Assembly (NCBI GenBank): GCA_964411665.1
Contig: CAYPMR010000005.1
Coordinates: 35,259-99,258, forward strand
Reading direction: 5' to 3'
Length of the DNA stretch: 64,000 nucleotides
Source of the DNA: CALFCE01 sp964411665
GTDB taxonomy: Bacteria > Pseudomonadota > Gammaproteobacteria > Granulosicoccales > Granulosicoccaceae
Made by a program: the position numbers and the translations under genes. This document shows, piece by piece, positions 61,995-64,000 of the stretch (position 1 is the first letter of the stretch; every line of letters begins with the position of its first letter). Under the pieces are notes generated by a model, which searched no databases, was not told the origin of the DNA, and saw nothing but the letters and a program-made list of their open reading frames with translations.

Positions 61995-62327
61995 GTGGTC
62001 GATAACGAGGTTGCCAAGATACACAAGGTACATCCTGTATTGCAGTTTGTTCTGTTGATTGTGCCGGTCGTGATGAGCGGTTTTTTTCTGGTTTATTCGC
62101 TAACCGGCTTGATTCTGGAGGGAAGAGATCGCTTCAATTGGTCATTGGAGGCAGTGAATGTGGCCAATTTGGTAGGTGGAAGCATAGCGATTTACAGCAT
62201 TTGTGTGATCCTGTTCGCGTTTTACAGGAAGCTTGGCAAGTTTCATTTGTTAACTGTGTCAGGGGTCGGGCACCTGTTTCTGGCGTTGATTCTTACGGCA
62301 GTGGTCTACATAATTGTGAAGCTGTAA
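61995..62327 (+). CDS. Small membrane protein of unknown function
   Basis: A 110-residue protein with three membrane segments (about 14-36, 53-73, 87-108), opening with a GTG at 61995. No recognised family. It precedes a VanZ-like gene by 41 bases. Confidence 0.65.
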   Translation: MVDNEVAKIHKVHPVLQFVLLIVPVVMSGFFLVYSLTGLILEGRDRFNWSLEAVNVANLVGGSIAIYSICVILFAFYRKLGKFHLLTVSGVGHLFLALILTAVVYIIVKL

Positions 62328-62368
62328 ATGGTGGAGTAAAAACGGCTATTCAGCCGGTCGATAGAACA

Positions 62369-62914
62369 ATGTCTGTTAAAAACAATAATAATCAAAAACA
62401 GCAGAGACCTGCCTTAGTCGGCCAGAGTCTCGCCAGGGAAAAGAACGTGACGTTCAAACCTTCGCCAATCAGTAGAACTTCTGCAGGGACCATAGCTGCG
62501 CAAAAACTGAGATTTGCACCTTTGTGGTTTGTTATCGGTATTGCACTGATTGCAGCTATCTGTTTTATGTCAGTTATATCCGTGCCAGCTGAGGTGAAGA
62601 AATTCCTGCTTAATGACAAGCTTTTGCATGTCGGCGTTTACGGCTGTTTGATGGGTTGGTTTGCACAGATCTTCCGCCATGACCTCACGCGTTTGCTACT
62701 GGCAGCAGCGTTTGTTTTGATGGGTGTTGGCATGGAGTACGTTCAGTCAATGGTGCCGAGCCGTCAATTTGAAGTACTGGACATGATCGCCAACACCTGC
62801 GGCATCGTGCTCGCGTGGGCACTGGCCTATACATGGATGGGTGGAATTCTTGGATGGATCGAGAAAAACTGTCTGAGCTGGTTACCTGAATACCAATTGT
62901 CCAGCGCTAGTTAA
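62369..62914 (+). CDS. VanZ-family membrane protein
   Basis: A 181-residue protein with a polar N-terminal part and about four membrane segments. NDKLLHVGVYGCLMGWFAQIF and MEYVQSMVPSRQFEVLDMIANTCGIVLAWAL match the VanZ-like pattern (DK-x-x-H-x-x-xY and E-x-x-Q-x-x-x-x-R-x-x-x-x-x-D-x-x-AN-x-x-G). I start at the ATG at 62369; the longer frame from 62138 overlaps the previous gene and lacks similarity. Role unknown. Confidence 0.85.
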   Translation: MSVKNNNNQKQQRPALVGQSLAREKNVTFKPSPISRTSAGTIAAQKLRFAPLWFVIGIALIAAICFMSVISVPAEVKKFLLNDKLLHVGVYGCLMGWFAQIFRHDLTRLLLAAAFVLMGVGMEYVQSMVPSRQFEVLDMIANTCGIVLAWALAYTWMGGILGWIEKNCLSWLPEYQLSSAS

Positions 62915-63012
62915 AGCGCGCTTGCAACTCCAGAAATCTGCGTAACAAATCCTTATTTAAATTTCCAGCACCTCTTTCATCTACGCTTATTTTTGTGGGC
63001 ATGTAGCGCGAT

Positions 63013-64000
63013 TCAGGCTTGATCGTTAATCGCCTTTTTTACCGCGCTGACGCGTGCCTGATAGATTGCATCGGATATCTTGCTACGATCCGTTTGTTCC
63101 GCCGCCACTGACCCGGCATCTACTCCTTGCATGGCTTGTGCTGCCAATTGCATTCGACTCGCCTGCGGATAACTCGTGGCAGCTGGAATTCTTCCCCTGG
63201 CATCGGCTTCGCAGAGCAACAGAAACTGCTGCAGTCGTTCAGGCCTGCGTATGACATCCAGTGATGACAATGTTTTCACCAACGTGCTGGCTTTTAGCTC
63301 TAGCGCCCGGTGACTATGCAGATGGTAGCGACAACCCATTACGGCGAGGTCACGACAATCGTTAGGTACATGCAGCCGCTGGCATAAGGCTTTAACCGGC
63401 TCGACACCCACCATTTCATGTCCATGGTGGGAGAAATTCGGTTGTCCCGCTGTCAGCACTTTGCCAAGGTCATGACAAAGAGAAGCAAACACAATGGCAA
63501 GCCGGGATTGTTTATTGTTTGCAGTGTCGCTGCCGGCCGCATCATCTGCGTAGGTTTTTTTGGCAAGTGCTGCTGCCTGCTCCACCACCATCAATGTGTG
63601 CACACCCACATCACCTTCTTGATGGTGTTCAGCGGGTTGCTGCACAGCAAACAACGCATCGATTTCGGGCAACACGCTACGCAGCGCACCTATGTCGCGT
63701 AATACACTGAAAAAAACCTGTGGCGAGTCACCGAGTAGCGCACCAGAGAGTTCCCCCCAGACACGTTCTGCCACCAGTGTATCTGTCTCACCTGCGACGA
63801 CCATGCTGCGCATTAAATCGAGCGTCTCTGGTGCTATTTCAAAGCCGAGATGAGCATACCGTGCAGCGAATCGCGCAACACGTAATATTCTGACTGGATC
63901 TTCTGCGAAAGCTGGTGAAACATGACGTAAAATTCTGTTGTCCAGGTCATCAACGCCACCGTAGGGATCGATTAGCGTACCATCGGTCGACTCTGCAATG
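63013..64000 (-). CDS. cca: Multifunctional CCA tRNA nucleotidyltransferase/phosphohydrolase (N-terminus outside window)
   Basis: Adds or repairs the CCA end of tRNAs; the long form also has phosphodiesterase/phosphatase activity. Reading on from the right edge gives IAESTDGTLIDPYGGVDDLDNRILRHVSPAFAEDPVRILRVARFAARYAHLGFEI, the nucleotidyltransferase head-neck region. The HD domain follows with VFASLCHDLGKVLTAG and the HSH pattern typical of the gammaproteobacterial form. About the first 70-80 residues are beyond the window. The gene is open to the right edge with no interruption seen. Confidence 0.95.
   Translation of the reverse strand, partial: IAESTDGTLIDPYGGVDDLDNRILRHVSPAFAEDPVRILRVARFAARYAHLGFEIAPETLDLMRSMVVAGETDTLVAERVWGELSGALLGDSPQVFFSVLRDIGALRSVLPEIDALFAVQQPAEHHQEGDVGVHTLMVVEQAAALAKKTYADDAAGSDTANNKQSRLAIVFASLCHDLGKVLTAGQPNFSHHGHEMVGVEPVKALCQRLHVPNDCRDLAVMGCRYHLHSHRALELKASTLVKTLSSLDVIRRPERLQQFLLLCEADARGRIPAATSYPQASRMQLAAQAMQGVDAGSVAAEQTDRSKISDAIYQARVSAVKKAINDQA

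Overview
The window reads as a chromosomal segment of a free-living, aerobic gammaproteobacterium of moderate GC. It carries a pilMNOPQ operon, an aa3-type cytochrome c oxidase locus, the ftsY-ftsE-ftsX cluster, rpoH, rsmD-coaD-yfhL, pqi genes, rpmB-rpmG and a multifunctional cca. I cannot name the genus from the sequence alone.

Layout. 1-3273 (minus): type IV pilus assembly operon pilM-N-O-P-Q, with pilQ running off the left edge. 3506-6067 (plus): penicillin-binding protein 1A. 6165-9833 (minus): hemE, gltD, yqeY, rpsU. 9931-14154: a 4.2-kb insertion between rpsU and tsaD with perfect 18-bp terminal inverted repeats and an 8-bp target duplication. It encodes an IS1-like DDE transposase plus seven passenger genes. 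Three of these look like a toxin / antitoxin / SecB-like chaperone (TAC) module, and two more are a small ribbon-helix-helix protein next to a protein with an R-x4-H motif. This is the most unusual region of the window. 14260-17160: tsaD, plsY and a BioC-like methyltransferase. 17420-26340: DUF2244 gene and the cox locus (coxB, coxA, small membrane protein, cox11, coxC, a LOG-family gene, DUF2909, SURF1, a thioredoxin-like assembly factor, cyoE) with no ctaA. 26529-27644: GAF-GGDEF protein. 27779-31591 (minus): thiC and an acetate kinase-PduL fusion. 31672-36557: DUF6279 lipoprotein, then rpoH (with a perfect CIRCE operator), ftsX, ftsE and ftsY on the minus strand. 36775-38390: rsmD, coaD, yfhL. 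38480-42944 (minus): haloacid dehalogenase, pqiC, pqiB and two separate pqiA halves.

43166-52834 is an accessory stretch of secreted proteins: a duplicated-domain lipoprotein, a subtilase with a second HExxH protease motif, a Tat-exported dienelactone hydrolase, a protein with a C-terminal sorting-like tail, and a META-like lipoprotein. It ends with a LysR/DUF1127 pair. 52855-57635 (minus): a Gld-type ABC export operon ending in mutM. 57947-58425: rpmG and rpmB. 58609-64000: an iron-sulfur protein, folB, a MidA-like methyltransferase, small unknowns, VanZ-like protein and cca (cut by the right edge).

A second pattern, independent of gene content, is short imperfect tandem repeats (9-24 bp units), most of them just after stop codons, with in-frame relatives inside some genes. 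Functional assignments rest on reading motifs and protein resemblance by eye; no database search or computation was run.
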